8,950 bases of DNA from Bacteroidota bacterium (lineage in GTDB: Bacteria > Bacteroidota > Bacteroidia > Bacteroidales > Bacteroidaceae). Positions within the stretch are counted from its first letter, which is position 1. Each line of letters opens with the position of its first letter. The translations under genes and the position numbers were made by a program. The notes under the pieces were generated by a model. That model worked only from the letters and a program-made list of their open reading frames with translations, had not been told where the DNA came from and made no database searches. The stretch spans positions 1 through 8,950 of the forward strand of contig JAEXAJ010000068.1 of the NCBI GenBank assembly GCA_023458215.1, written 5' to 3'. Of the stretch, positions 1-5,998 are shown piece after piece.

Positions 1-50
1 CTCCCACAGCTATACTGTTTTTAATATTATTGTTTTGTTTTGGTGCGATG

Positions 51-64
51 TACACATTTGTGTA
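51..64. repeat. 14-bp perfect palindrome (6-2-6), possible operator
   Basis: TACACA, then TT, then TGTGTA form a perfect inverted repeat with a two-base centre. It lies outside the 12-bp repeat pair and just downstream of where a leftward transcript from the box at 97-104 would start. That position would suit a repressor operator or a short leader hairpin for a gene left of the window. The symmetry is seen directly; a regulatory role is inference and could be chance in AT-rich DNA. Confidence 0.3.
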
Positions 65-96
65 TCTATCTGTCTACACGTGAGACTTAAAAAGCG

Positions 97-128
97 CAAA
101 ATTACAAAAAAAAGAGGAAGTACATAAA
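97..128 (-). promoter_or_regulatory. Possible divergent (leftward) promoter
   Basis: Read on the minus strand, TAATTTTG lies at 104 down to 97 and matches the TAnnTTTG -7 consensus. With a 20-base spacer a TTTA (-33-like, three of four) sits at 128 to 125. It would drive a leftward transcript starting near 90 with its first gene outside the window. This is a motif-only prediction and is less certain than the rightward promoter because the gene it would serve cannot be seen. Confidence 0.3.
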
Positions 129-182
129 GTTTCGGCGAAACAATTATAAAAAAAGCATGTTTTCTTTTTCTTTCTCTATTTC

Positions 183-213
183 TATGTTTTCTAAACATTT
201 TAATTTAATTTTG
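183..213 (+). promoter_or_regulatory. Predicted Bacteroides-type promoter of the DUF3078 gene
   Basis: TAATTTTG at 206-213 fits the TAnnTTTG -7 consensus of the primary Bacteroidetes sigma factor exactly. With a 19-base spacer the -33 position is TATG at 183-186, a three-of-four match to TTTG. Transcription would start near 220, giving a leader of about 20 bases before the ATG at 241. No Shine-Dalgarno sequence is visible, as is usual in this group. Confidence 0.5.
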
Positions 214-240
214 CGCTCAAAACATAGATTTTAGGGCGTT

Positions 241-1683
241 ATGAAGAATAAATTTTTATCTTTATGGGCAATCGCTGTGCTTTTTTCTTCGTCGGCTATG
301 GCGCAGAATTCGGTGAAGCCTGTATTAAAAACCGGTGAAAAAACGGCTGTAGTACAAGCGGATACTTTATCGGACTTAATGAAGCAATATTTTGTTTTAA
401 AGTTGAAGCCGGGAAGTGCTACCCCAGAATTGGATACAGTTTCCATATCCTATGAAAAACATTTGGGAGTATTAAATTACCTGAATGATCCTTCCACTCC
501 GGAGCGTTACATTGCGGACAATCCTGATTATTACCGCTTGTTTATCCCGTTGACTTATTATAATTCTCCCATGGAGAGCATTTCAACATTGAAATGGAAA
601 TTCCAGCCTTTTGATACAGCAAAAACTTCTGTAAAGGAACCATTGTTGTTTGATGAAGCTCCTTTTACTTCGAAGAAACGTGCCAATGAAGTGGTGGACC
701 GTGCGCTGTTATATCTTTATGCTAATGAGAATCCGCCTAAGATTGTGGCATGGGAAGATGAATTAATGCAGGTGAAAAGTTTCACGGATAATATTGAAAA
801 AGAAGTTTCATCTAAACCTTCTGTCCTGAAATTATTTGTCCAGGAAGATATGGCCAATGTAAAAGAGGATGCAGAGGTTGTGATCCATAAGCCCAATTGG
901 TGGGTGACGGGTGGAAGTGGTTCTTTGCAGATTACTCAAAACTATATTTCTGACAACTGGTATAAAGGTGGTGAAAGTACAAACTCTTTTCTGGCGAATC
1001 TGCAATTGTTTGCTAATTATAATGATCGCGAGAAAGTGCAGTGGGAAAATATGTTGGAGGCCAAGTTAGGTTTTGGTTCCACTCCTTCGGACAAGTATCA
1101 CGATTATCTGGTAAACACTGACCTGCTACGCTTGTATAGTAAAATGGGTATTCAGGCAGCTTCTAATTGGTACTATACCATTTCAACAGAATTTAAAACC
1201 CAGTTCTGCCATGGTTATAAGGCGAACAGCGAAAAGTTAGTTTCAGCTTTCTTTGCTCCGGCGGATTTATCCACCAGTGTCGGTATGGACTACAAGTTGA
1301 AGAAGAAAAAGTTTAGTCTGTCTGTTTTTATGGCTCCGTTGACTTGGACGATGCGTTATATAGGCAATAAAGATGTGAATGAGGTGGACTTCGGTTTGGA
1401 GGAAGGCAAGTGTGTACGTCACAACTGGGGTTCGCAAATACAACCCACATTGGAGTGGACCATCATTCCTTCCATCGTATTGAATTCCCGTCTGAATTAT
1501 CTGACCAGCTACGAATGGACTCGTGTAGAATGGGAGAATACGATCAATTTCATATTGAACCGTTATCTTTCTACAAAATTGTATGTACATGCACGTTATG
1601 ATGACAGTAGCAAGCCGACTACAGGAGATAGTCACTTCCAGGTGAATGAAATTCTGAGTTTTGGTATTAATTATAAGTGGTAA
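241..1683 (+). CDS. DUF3078 domain-containing outer-membrane-type protein
   Basis: A 480-residue secreted protein. The N-terminus is a clear Sec signal peptide: basic MKNK, a hydrophobic core, then SSAMA-QN with cleavage predicted after Ala21. The C-terminal half from about residue 218 has alternating aromatic and polar strands, including a conserved-looking NWW-x-x-GG segment (219-225) and NW-x-x-GG (239-244), and the chain ends in a strand finishing FGINYKW, where the terminal aromatic residue is the usual signal for barrel insertion by the BAM machinery. This pattern fits the Bacteroidetes DUF3078 family, whose function is not known to me. Residues 22-217 look like a periplasmic or plug-like region. 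The gene has its own promoter and a terminator at 1709-1741, so it is probably monocistronic and unrelated to the rnf genes. The start is fixed by the signal peptide. The family call is from recollection; the outer-membrane location is inferred from the two ends of the protein. Confidence 0.8.
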   Translation: MKNKFLSLWAIAVLFSSSAMAQNSVKPVLKTGEKTAVVQADTLSDLMKQYFVLKLKPGSATPELDTVSISYEKHLGVLNYLNDPSTPERYIADNPDYYRLFIPLTYYNSPMESISTLKWKFQPFDTAKTSVKEPLLFDEAPFTSKKRANEVVDRALLYLYANENPPKIVAWEDELMQVKSFTDNIEKEVSSKPSVLKLFVQEDMANVKEDAEVVIHKPNWWVTGGSGSLQITQNYISDNWYKGGESTNSFLANLQLFANYNDREKVQWENMLEAKLGFGSTPSDKYHDYLVNTDLLRLYSKMGIQAASNWYYTISTEFKTQFCHGYKANSEKLVSAFFAPADLSTSVGMDYKLKKKKFSLSVFMAPLTWTMRYIGNKDVNEVDFGLEEGKCVRHNWGSQIQPTLEWTIIPSIVLNSRLNYLTSYEWTRVEWENTINFILNRYLSTKLYVHARYDDSSKPTTGDSHFQVNEILSFGINYKW

Positions 1684-1708
1684 TTATAAATACTTGATAT
1701 AAATAATG

Positions 1709-1741
1709 AAGCTGCTTCCTTTTGGGGGCAGCTTTATTTAT
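1709..1741 (+). terminator. Rho-independent terminator of the DUF3078 gene, possibly bidirectional
   Basis: AAGCTGC (1709-1715) pairs with GCAGCTT (1728-1734), and the stem continues inward with TTCC against GGGG (two G-U pairs) around a TTTT loop at 1720-1723. The 3' flank TATTTAT is T-rich, and a partly complementary ATAAATA precedes the stem, so it could also work on the opposite strand. It begins 26 bases after the stop codon. Confidence 0.75.
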
Positions 1742-1750
1742 AATATCCCT

Positions 1751-1947
1751 CCATTAGTGGAATTAATGGCTTCCTTTCCGTGCCCGAAAAGGAACCAAGG
1801 CTGGAGTTGGGCAATATCCGGTCCGTACCAACTCCGTACCAAATTCGGTTGAAGGTACCTCTATCCGGGGATGGTACGGAGCAAACAGGGGGGGTGAACC
1901 TTTTTTGGTAGGGATCTGACAGGATGCTGAGCAGCCTCTGATTCCTG
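1751..1947. repeat. Structured GC-rich intergenic element with overlapping inverted repeats
   Basis: The block contains CCATTA/TAATGG (1751-1756, 1764-1769), TTCCTTT/AAAGGAA (1771-1777, 1788-1794), GGAGTTGG/CCAACTCC (1803-1810, 1828-1835), CTCCGTACCA/TGGTACGGAG (1832-1841, 1872-1881) and CAGGA/TCCTG (1920-1924, 1943-1947). TCCGTACCA also occurs twice as a direct repeat with an 11-base period (1822-1830, 1833-1841), and the related palindrome GGTACC lies at 1854-1859. G7 (1888-1894) and T6 (1901-1906) tracts follow. Composition differs from the AT-rich flanks. It resembles a dispersed non-coding repeat or a folded RNA; which one cannot be settled from one copy. Confidence 0.45.
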
Positions 1948-2126
1948 CCAATGAGTATAGTATAAATGTAGTAAATGAGGCTGTTTCTTTTGAACAATAG
2001 TGCAAAGTGATACATCAATCCCTGTTTTTTAACAGCTTTTCTGGCTTTTCCTGTGAAAAAAATGAGGAAAAACAGTTAAAACGGGAAAAAGTGCGTTAGC
2101 GTACACATAAAAAAGTAGGTGAAAGC

Positions 2127-2156
2127 CTTGCAGTTCACAAATAATGCGTAAATTTG
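2127..2156 (+). promoter_or_regulatory. Predicted promoter of the rseC-rnf operon
   Basis: TAAATTTG at 2149-2156 matches the TAnnTTTG -7 consensus exactly and CTTG at 2127-2130 is a three-of-four -33 match with an 18-base spacer. Transcription would begin near 2163, about 22 bases before the rseC ATG. The extended sequence TAAATTTGCCGC recurs upstream of galE. I see no equally good promoter in the gaps inside the operon, so this is probably the main promoter for all seven genes. Confidence 0.6.
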
Positions 2157-2184
2157 CCGCAATTTGTAATGCACAGTTTGCAAA

Positions 2185-2604
2185 ATGGCAGATATTATAA
2201 AACATCAAGGTATTGTGGAAAACATAAACGGTTCTCATGTTATGGTGAGAATTGTCCAAACGTCAGCTTGTGCAGCGTGTAGCGCTAAAGGACATTGTGC
2301 CTCGGCTGATACCAAAGAAAAAATGATTGATGTAATCAGTAATGATGCATCTTCCTACCAACCCGGTGACCGGGTAATCGTCTTCGGAGAACTATCCATG
2401 GGGATGATGGCGGTGTTACTGGCCTTTATAATACCTTTCTGTGTTCTGATTATTTCTCTTTTTATATTTATGGCTATCTGGAACGACGAACTTCTCTCTG
2501 CGATTTGTTCGTTAGCTTTCCTTATACCTTACTATTATATATTATGGCTGAATAAAACACGTATGGGGAAAAAGTTCTCTTTTTCCATAAAGCCGATAGA
2601 CTAA
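2185..2604 (+). CDS. rseC: RseC/MucC-family membrane protein (SoxR-reducing system component)
   Basis: A 139-residue inner-membrane protein. The N-terminal domain (about 1-70) carries the family's cysteine cluster, C29-x2-C32-x5-C38, likely a redox or metal site. Two membrane helices follow, at roughly 73-98 and 103-122, and a short basic tail ends the protein. In E. coli RseC is encoded with rpoE and acts with the RsxABCDGE complex (the Rnf homologue) to keep SoxR reduced. Here it is the first gene of the Rnf operon, 44 bases ahead of rnfB with no terminator between, which supports a direct role with Rnf, perhaps in assembly or maturation. That role is inference. The start at 2185 is set by the promoter position and by the conserved-looking N-terminal GIVENINGSHVMVRI segment; the upstream sequence has no Shine-Dalgarno. 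Confidence 0.88.
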   Translation: MADIIKHQGIVENINGSHVMVRIVQTSACAACSAKGHCASADTKEKMIDVISNDASSYQPGDRVIVFGELSMGMMAVLLAFIIPFCVLIISLFIFMAIWNDELLSAICSLAFLIPYYYILWLNKTRMGKKFSFSIKPID

Positions 2605-2648
2605 CTATTAGAACATTAAAAACAAATAATTAAATAAATAACTAATTT

Positions 2649-3623
2649 ATGAATGTAATTCTGATTGCAGTGATTTCATTGGGAGCTATAGCGCTGGTTT
2701 CGGCTGCTATTCTGTATATCGCTTCCAAGAAATTCGCCGTGTACGAAGACCCGCGAATTGCACAGGTAGGAGAGGTGTTGCCTCAAGCAAATTGCGGTGG
2801 ATGTGGTTACCCGGGTTGTAGTGGTTTTGCCGATGCTTGTGTAAAAGCAGGTTCGTTGGACGGAAAATTCTGTCCGGTAGGCGGACAACCTGTCATGACG
2901 CAAATTGCCGAAATCCTTGGTTTGGATGCTACTGCGGCCGAACCGATGGTTGCGGTTGTGAGATGTAATGGAACCTGTGCCAATCGCCCGCGTGTAAATA
3001 TGTACGATGGCGCGAAGAGTTGTGCTATTGCAGCTTCTCTTTATGGTGGTGAAACAGGTTGTAGTTTTGGATGTCTGGGCTGTGGCGACTGTGTGGAAGC
3101 CTGTCAGTTTGATGCTATCCACATGAATCCCGAAACAGGACTTCCGGAAGTGGATGAAGCCAAATGTACGGCTTGTGGTGCTTGTGCAAAGGCTTGCCCG
3201 AAGAATATTATTGAAATCCGCCCGCAGGGTAAGAAGTCACGCCGTGTCTATGTGCAATGCGTGAACAAAGACAAGGGTGCCGTAGCGCGTAAGGCTTGTA
3301 CGGTTGCTTGTATCGGTTGTGGCAAGTGCGTGAAAGTATGTCCGTTCGAGGCCATTACGCTGGAGAATAATCTGGCTTACATTGACCCGAACAAATGTAA
3401 ATCATGTCGTAAGTGCGAGGAAGTTTGTCCGCAGAACACGATTGTCGCACTCAATTTCCCGCCGCGCAAGCCGAAGGCGGAAGGTGCTGCTCCGGCTGCT
3501 GCTAAAGTAGCTGCTGCGCCAAAAGCTACAGAAACTCCTAAAGCAGCAGAGGCTCCTAAGGCTGTAGAAACCCCGAAAGTAGTTGAAACCCCTCAGGTGG
3601 AAACTCCGAAGGCGGAAGCTTAA
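2649..3623 (+). CDS. rnfB: Rnf electron transport complex subunit B (ferredoxin-accepting, multi Fe-S)
   Basis: A 324-residue polyferredoxin that takes electrons from reduced ferredoxin. An N-terminal membrane anchor (about 4-26) is followed by the Rnf-type 4Fe-4S domain with C49-x2-C52-x4-C57 and C75. Next comes the RCNGTC segment (C106, C110), then four CxxCxxCxxxC ferredoxin motifs: C142/145/148/152, C173/176/179/183, C221/224/227/231 and C250/253/256/260. Extra cysteines C125, C138, C204 and C217 may add to these sites. This is the long form of RnfB, with more motifs than the two after the N-terminal cluster in E. coli RsxB, and resembles the versions of anaerobes such as clostridia. Residues from about 273 to the end form a Pro/Ala/Lys/Glu-rich tail with a hexapeptide repeat, probably disordered. 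The gene is second in the operon, 38 bases before rnfC. Confidence 0.96.
   Translation: MNVILIAVISLGAIALVSAAILYIASKKFAVYEDPRIAQVGEVLPQANCGGCGYPGCSGFADACVKAGSLDGKFCPVGGQPVMTQIAEILGLDATAAEPMVAVVRCNGTCANRPRVNMYDGAKSCAIAASLYGGETGCSFGCLGCGDCVEACQFDAIHMNPETGLPEVDEAKCTACGACAKACPKNIIEIRPQGKKSRRVYVQCVNKDKGAVARKACTVACIGCGKCVKVCPFEAITLENNLAYIDPNKCKSCRKCEEVCPQNTIVALNFPPRKPKAEGAAPAAAKVAAAPKATETPKAAEAPKAVETPKVVETPQVETPKAEA
3516..3620 (+). repeat. Degenerate 18-bp coding repeats in the rnfB 3' end
   Basis: Residues 290-324 of RnfB read as six successive hexapeptide-like units of the form [A/T]-P-K-[A/V]-x-E: APKATE, TPKAAE, APKAVE, TPKVVE, TPQVE (one residue short) and TPKAEA. At the DNA level they have drifted from one another. 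Such repeats can expand or contract by slippage and encode a flexible charged linker or tail. Confidence 0.75.
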
Positions 3624-3661
3624 TAATCAAGAAGTAATAAACGACTAAAATACAGAATTGT

Positions 3662-4999
3662 ATGTTGAAGACATTTTCAATCGGTGGTGTTCATCCACAC
3701 GAAAATAAACTTTCAGCACATCAGCCCATCATCAAGGCGGAAGTTCCTGCCAAAGCTGTGATTCTGCTGGGACAGCACATCGGTGCACCTGCAAAACCGC
3801 TTGTGGCTAAAGGAGATGTGGTGAAAGTCGGCACAAAGATTGCTGAACCCGGTGGTTTTGTATCTGCAGCCATCCACTCGTCTGTCAGCGGCAAGGTTGC
3901 TAAGATCGATTCGATTATCGATGCCAGCGGTTATCCGAAGCCAGCTATTTTTATCGACGTAGAAGGTGACGAATGGGAAGAAAGCATTGACCGCACAGAA
4001 ACTTTGGTGAAGGAATGTAATCTTACCTCTGAAGAAATTGTGAAAAAGATTGCCGATGCCGGTATTGTAGGTTTGGGTGGTGCTTGTTTCCCTACTCAAG
4101 TGAAACTTTGTCCGCCGCCTGCATTCAAGGCAGAATGTGTGATCATTAATGCCGTAGAATGTGAACCCTACCTGACAGCTGATCACCAGTTAATGCTGGA
4201 ACATGCAGAAGAAATTATGGTAGGTGTATCTATCCTGATGAAGGCCGTAAAGGTTAATAAGGCATTTATCGGTATTGAAAATAATAAGCCGGATGCTATT
4301 CAGTTGATGACAAAAGTTGCTTCCAGCTATGCAGGTATCGAGGTGGTTGCTTTGAAAGTGCAATATCCGCAAGGAGGTGAAAAGCAGTTGATTGATGCCA
4401 TCACCAGCCGTCAGGTAGCAAGTGGCGCATTGCCTATCTCTACAGGTGCTGTGGTACAGAATGTGGGTACTGCATTTGCCGTATATCAAGCTGTACAGAA
4501 GAATAAGCCATTGTTTGAACGTGTGATTACCGTAACAGGAAAATCGGTGGCAAAACCCTCCAACTTCCTGGCACGTATCGGTACACCGATGAAGCAGTTG
4601 ATTGATGCTTGCGGTGGTTTGCCCGAAGATACAGGTAAGATTATCGGTGGTGGCCCGATGATGGGAAAGGCGTTGATAAATACAGATGTACCAACTGCTA
4701 AAGGTAGTTCTGGTATTCTGATAATGAACAATAAGGAAGCCAAGCGTGGTGAAATTCAACCTTGCATCCGTTGTGCAAAGTGCGTGGGTGCTTGTCCGAT
4801 GGGATTGGAGCCTTATTTGTTGTCGGCGCTTGCTGAACATACTGAATTCGAGAGAATGGAGAAAGAAAGAATAATGGATTGTATCGAGTGCGGTTCTTGC
4901 CAGTTCACCTGTCCTGCGAACCGTCCGTTGCTGGACTATTGCCGTTTGGGTAAAGGTAAAGTAGGAGCGATCATCCGTGCACGTCAAGCTAAAAAATAA
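3662..4999 (+). CDS. rnfC: Rnf electron transport complex subunit C (NADH/FMN-binding)
   Basis: A 445-residue peripheral subunit where NAD+ is reduced (or NADH oxidised). The N-terminus has the RnfC signature GGVHPHENK (8-16) and a lipoyl-like sandwich domain to about residue 105. The flavin/nucleotide-binding domain related to complex I 51-kDa (NuoF) follows, with GLGGACFPT (137-145), the NAVECEPYLTAD segment (163-174) and YPQGGEKQL (235-243), then an SLBB-like region near 285-335. Two ferredoxin motifs close the protein: C368/371/374/378 and C407/410/413/417, giving two 4Fe-4S clusters. Length matches typical RnfC without the long C-terminal Ala/Lys repeat extension seen in enterobacterial forms. 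It sits between rnfB and rnfD, six bases before the latter. Confidence 0.97.
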   Translation: MLKTFSIGGVHPHENKLSAHQPIIKAEVPAKAVILLGQHIGAPAKPLVAKGDVVKVGTKIAEPGGFVSAAIHSSVSGKVAKIDSIIDASGYPKPAIFIDVEGDEWEESIDRTETLVKECNLTSEEIVKKIADAGIVGLGGACFPTQVKLCPPPAFKAECVIINAVECEPYLTADHQLMLEHAEEIMVGVSILMKAVKVNKAFIGIENNKPDAIQLMTKVASSYAGIEVVALKVQYPQGGEKQLIDAITSRQVASGALPISTGAVVQNVGTAFAVYQAVQKNKPLFERVITVTGKSVAKPSNFLARIGTPMKQLIDACGGLPEDTGKIIGGGPMMGKALINTDVPTAKGSSGILIMNNKEAKRGEIQPCIRCAKCVGACPMGLEPYLLSALAEHTEFERMEKERIMDCIECGSCQFTCPANRPLLDYCRLGKGKVGAIIRARQAKK

Positions 5000-5005
5000 C
5001 GAAGT

Positions 5006-5998
5006 ATGGAAAATAAATTAATAGTATCACTTTCGCCCCATGTCCATGGTGGTGACAGCGTGAAAAAGAATATGTATGGCGTGCTCATTGCATTGATTCC
5101 TGCATTTCTCGTATCACTCTATTTCTTCGGACTGGGTGCGCTGATTGTTACGGCTACTTCGGTAGCTGCCTGTTTGTTCTTTGAATGGGCTATCGGCAAA
5201 TTCCTTTTAAAGAAAGAAACCACGACTATTTGTGACGGTTCTGCCGTAATCACAGGTGTGTTGCTGGCATTCAACTTACCTTCCAATCTGCCTATCTGGA
5301 TTATTATTCTGGGTGCATTGTTTGCAATAGGTGTCGGTAAAATGTCTTTTGGCGGACTGGGTTGTAATCCGTTCAACCCCGCATTGGCAGGCCGTGTATT
5401 CCTGTTGCTCTCTTTCCCTGTGCAGATGACGAGCTGGCCGGTTGTCGGACAGTTGACTTCTTATACAGATGCAACGACGGCGGCTACACCTCTTAACCTG
5501 ATGAAGCAGATTGCCGGTGGAAATATAGAAGCTTTAAAAGATTTGCCTTCTTCTTTTGACTTATTGATTGGTAATAATGGAGGTTGCTTGGGTGAAGTAA
5601 GTGCCTTGGCATTGCTGTTGGGATTGGCTTATATGCTTTGGAAGAAAATTATAACCTGGCATATTCCTATTTCTATATTGGCAACAGTATTTGTATTCTC
5701 AGGTATCATGCATCTGGTAGATCCGGAAGTATATGTATCTCCGGTGCTTCAACTGCTTACAGGTGGTTTGATGTTGGGTGCTATCTTTATGGCTACGGAT
5801 TATGTCACTTCTCCGATGAGCAAGAAAGGGATGTTGATCTATGGTGTGTGTATCGGTCTGCTGACAGTGATTATCCGTTTGTTCGGTGCTTATCCTGAGG
5901 GTATGTCATTCGCCATCCTGATTATGAATGCCTTTACTCCGTTGATAAATACATATTGTAAACCTAAACGCTTTGGGGAGGTAGCGAAGAAGAAATGA
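5006..5998 (+). CDS. rnfD: Rnf electron transport complex subunit D (FMN-bearing membrane subunit)
   Basis: A 330-residue polytopic membrane protein of the NqrB/RnfD family, with about nine or ten hydrophobic segments (for example 25-42, 44-62, 93-112, 197-212, 219-236, 246-263, 275-293, 298-315). The conserved GKMSFGGLGCNPFNPALAG segment is at 111-129. The covalent FMN site is expected at Thr161 in D155-x5-T161-P-L, which fits the family pattern D-x-x-[S/T]-x-A-T-P-L; ApbE attaches the flavin by a phosphoester bond. FMATDYVTSP (261-270) is another family signature. It carries electrons within the membrane and is linked to ion transport. Its stop overlaps the rnfG start by four bases (ATGA), implying translational coupling. 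Confidence 0.96.
   Translation: MENKLIVSLSPHVHGGDSVKKNMYGVLIALIPAFLVSLYFFGLGALIVTATSVAACLFFEWAIGKFLLKKETTTICDGSAVITGVLLAFNLPSNLPIWIIILGALFAIGVGKMSFGGLGCNPFNPALAGRVFLLLSFPVQMTSWPVVGQLTSYTDATTAATPLNLMKQIAGGNIEALKDLPSSFDLLIGNNGGCLGEVSALALLLGLAYMLWKKIITWHIPISILATVFVFSGIMHLVDPEVYVSPVLQLLTGGLMLGAIFMATDYVTSPMSKKGMLIYGVCIGLLTVIIRLFGAYPEGMSFAILIMNAFTPLINTYCKPKRFGEVAKKK

Larger units (their letters stand above)
93..217. repeat. 12-bp perfect inverted repeat with a 101-bp spacer
   Basis: The left arm AGCGCAAAATTA (93-104) is the exact reverse complement of the right arm TAATTTTGCGCT (206-217). Each arm contains the Bacteroides -7 box TAATTTTG pointing away from the spacer, so the simplest reading is a pair of divergent promoters sharing an extended -7 sequence. 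The alternative is the recombination sites of a small invertible segment, a common arrangement in Bacteroides, although 12 bp is short compared with the repeats of known capsule-promoter switches and no recombinase gene is present. Confidence 0.5.
1..240. other. AT-rich intergenic promoter region upstream of the DUF3078 gene
   Basis: No credible coding sequence is visible on either strand here; the only open frames are short and of low complexity. The region holds a 14-bp perfect palindrome at 51-64, a 12-bp inverted repeat with arms at 93-104 and 206-217, and the likely promoter of the downstream gene inside the right arm. The leftward-facing TAATTTTG box in the left arm suggests that a divergent minus-strand gene starts beyond the left edge of the window. 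The first 40 bases carry only a weak ACAG/CTGT hairpin followed by five T, which is not enough to call a terminator. Confidence 0.6.
1684..2184. other. 500-bp intergenic region with terminator, structured block and promoter
   Basis: No convincing gene is present. From left to right it contains the terminator of the DUF3078 gene (1709-1741), a GC-richer block of overlapping inverted repeats (1751-1947), an AT-rich stretch with a 5-bp hairpin CTGTT/AACAG (2022-2035) and a 7-bp inverted repeat TTTTCCT/AGGAAAA (2046-2052, 2065-2071), and the rseC promoter (2127-2156). Two overlapping minus-strand open frames of 80 and 94 codons cross the structured block but look like chance translations of it. 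Confidence 0.6.

Noticed and set aside
10..40. Possible terminator at the left edge
   Set aside because: The hairpin ACAG-CTATA-CTGT has only four base pairs before a T-run, too weak to call without seeing the upstream gene.
1267..1635. 122-codon minus-strand frame inside the DUF3078 gene
   Set aside because: It is a shadow of a well-supported coding sequence with a signal peptide and barrel end; the antisense product shows no plausible domain.
1734..2018. Two overlapping minus-strand open frames of 94 and 80 codons
   Set aside because: They occupy two frames of the same strand, overlap the structured repeats and a terminator arm, have no recognisable domain and no visible promoter or start context. 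They look like translations of a non-coding element.
2022..2071. Small hairpins CTGTT/AACAG and TTTTCCT/AGGAAAA upstream of rseC
   Set aside because: They are short and built from A/T runs, so expected by chance in this AT-rich stretch. They lie upstream of the predicted transcription start and have no clear role.
4190..4987. 265-codon minus-strand frame opposite rnfC
   Set aside because: It is long, but lies opposite an unmistakable RnfC, and its Ser/Thr/His/Cys-rich composition is typical of antisense translation.
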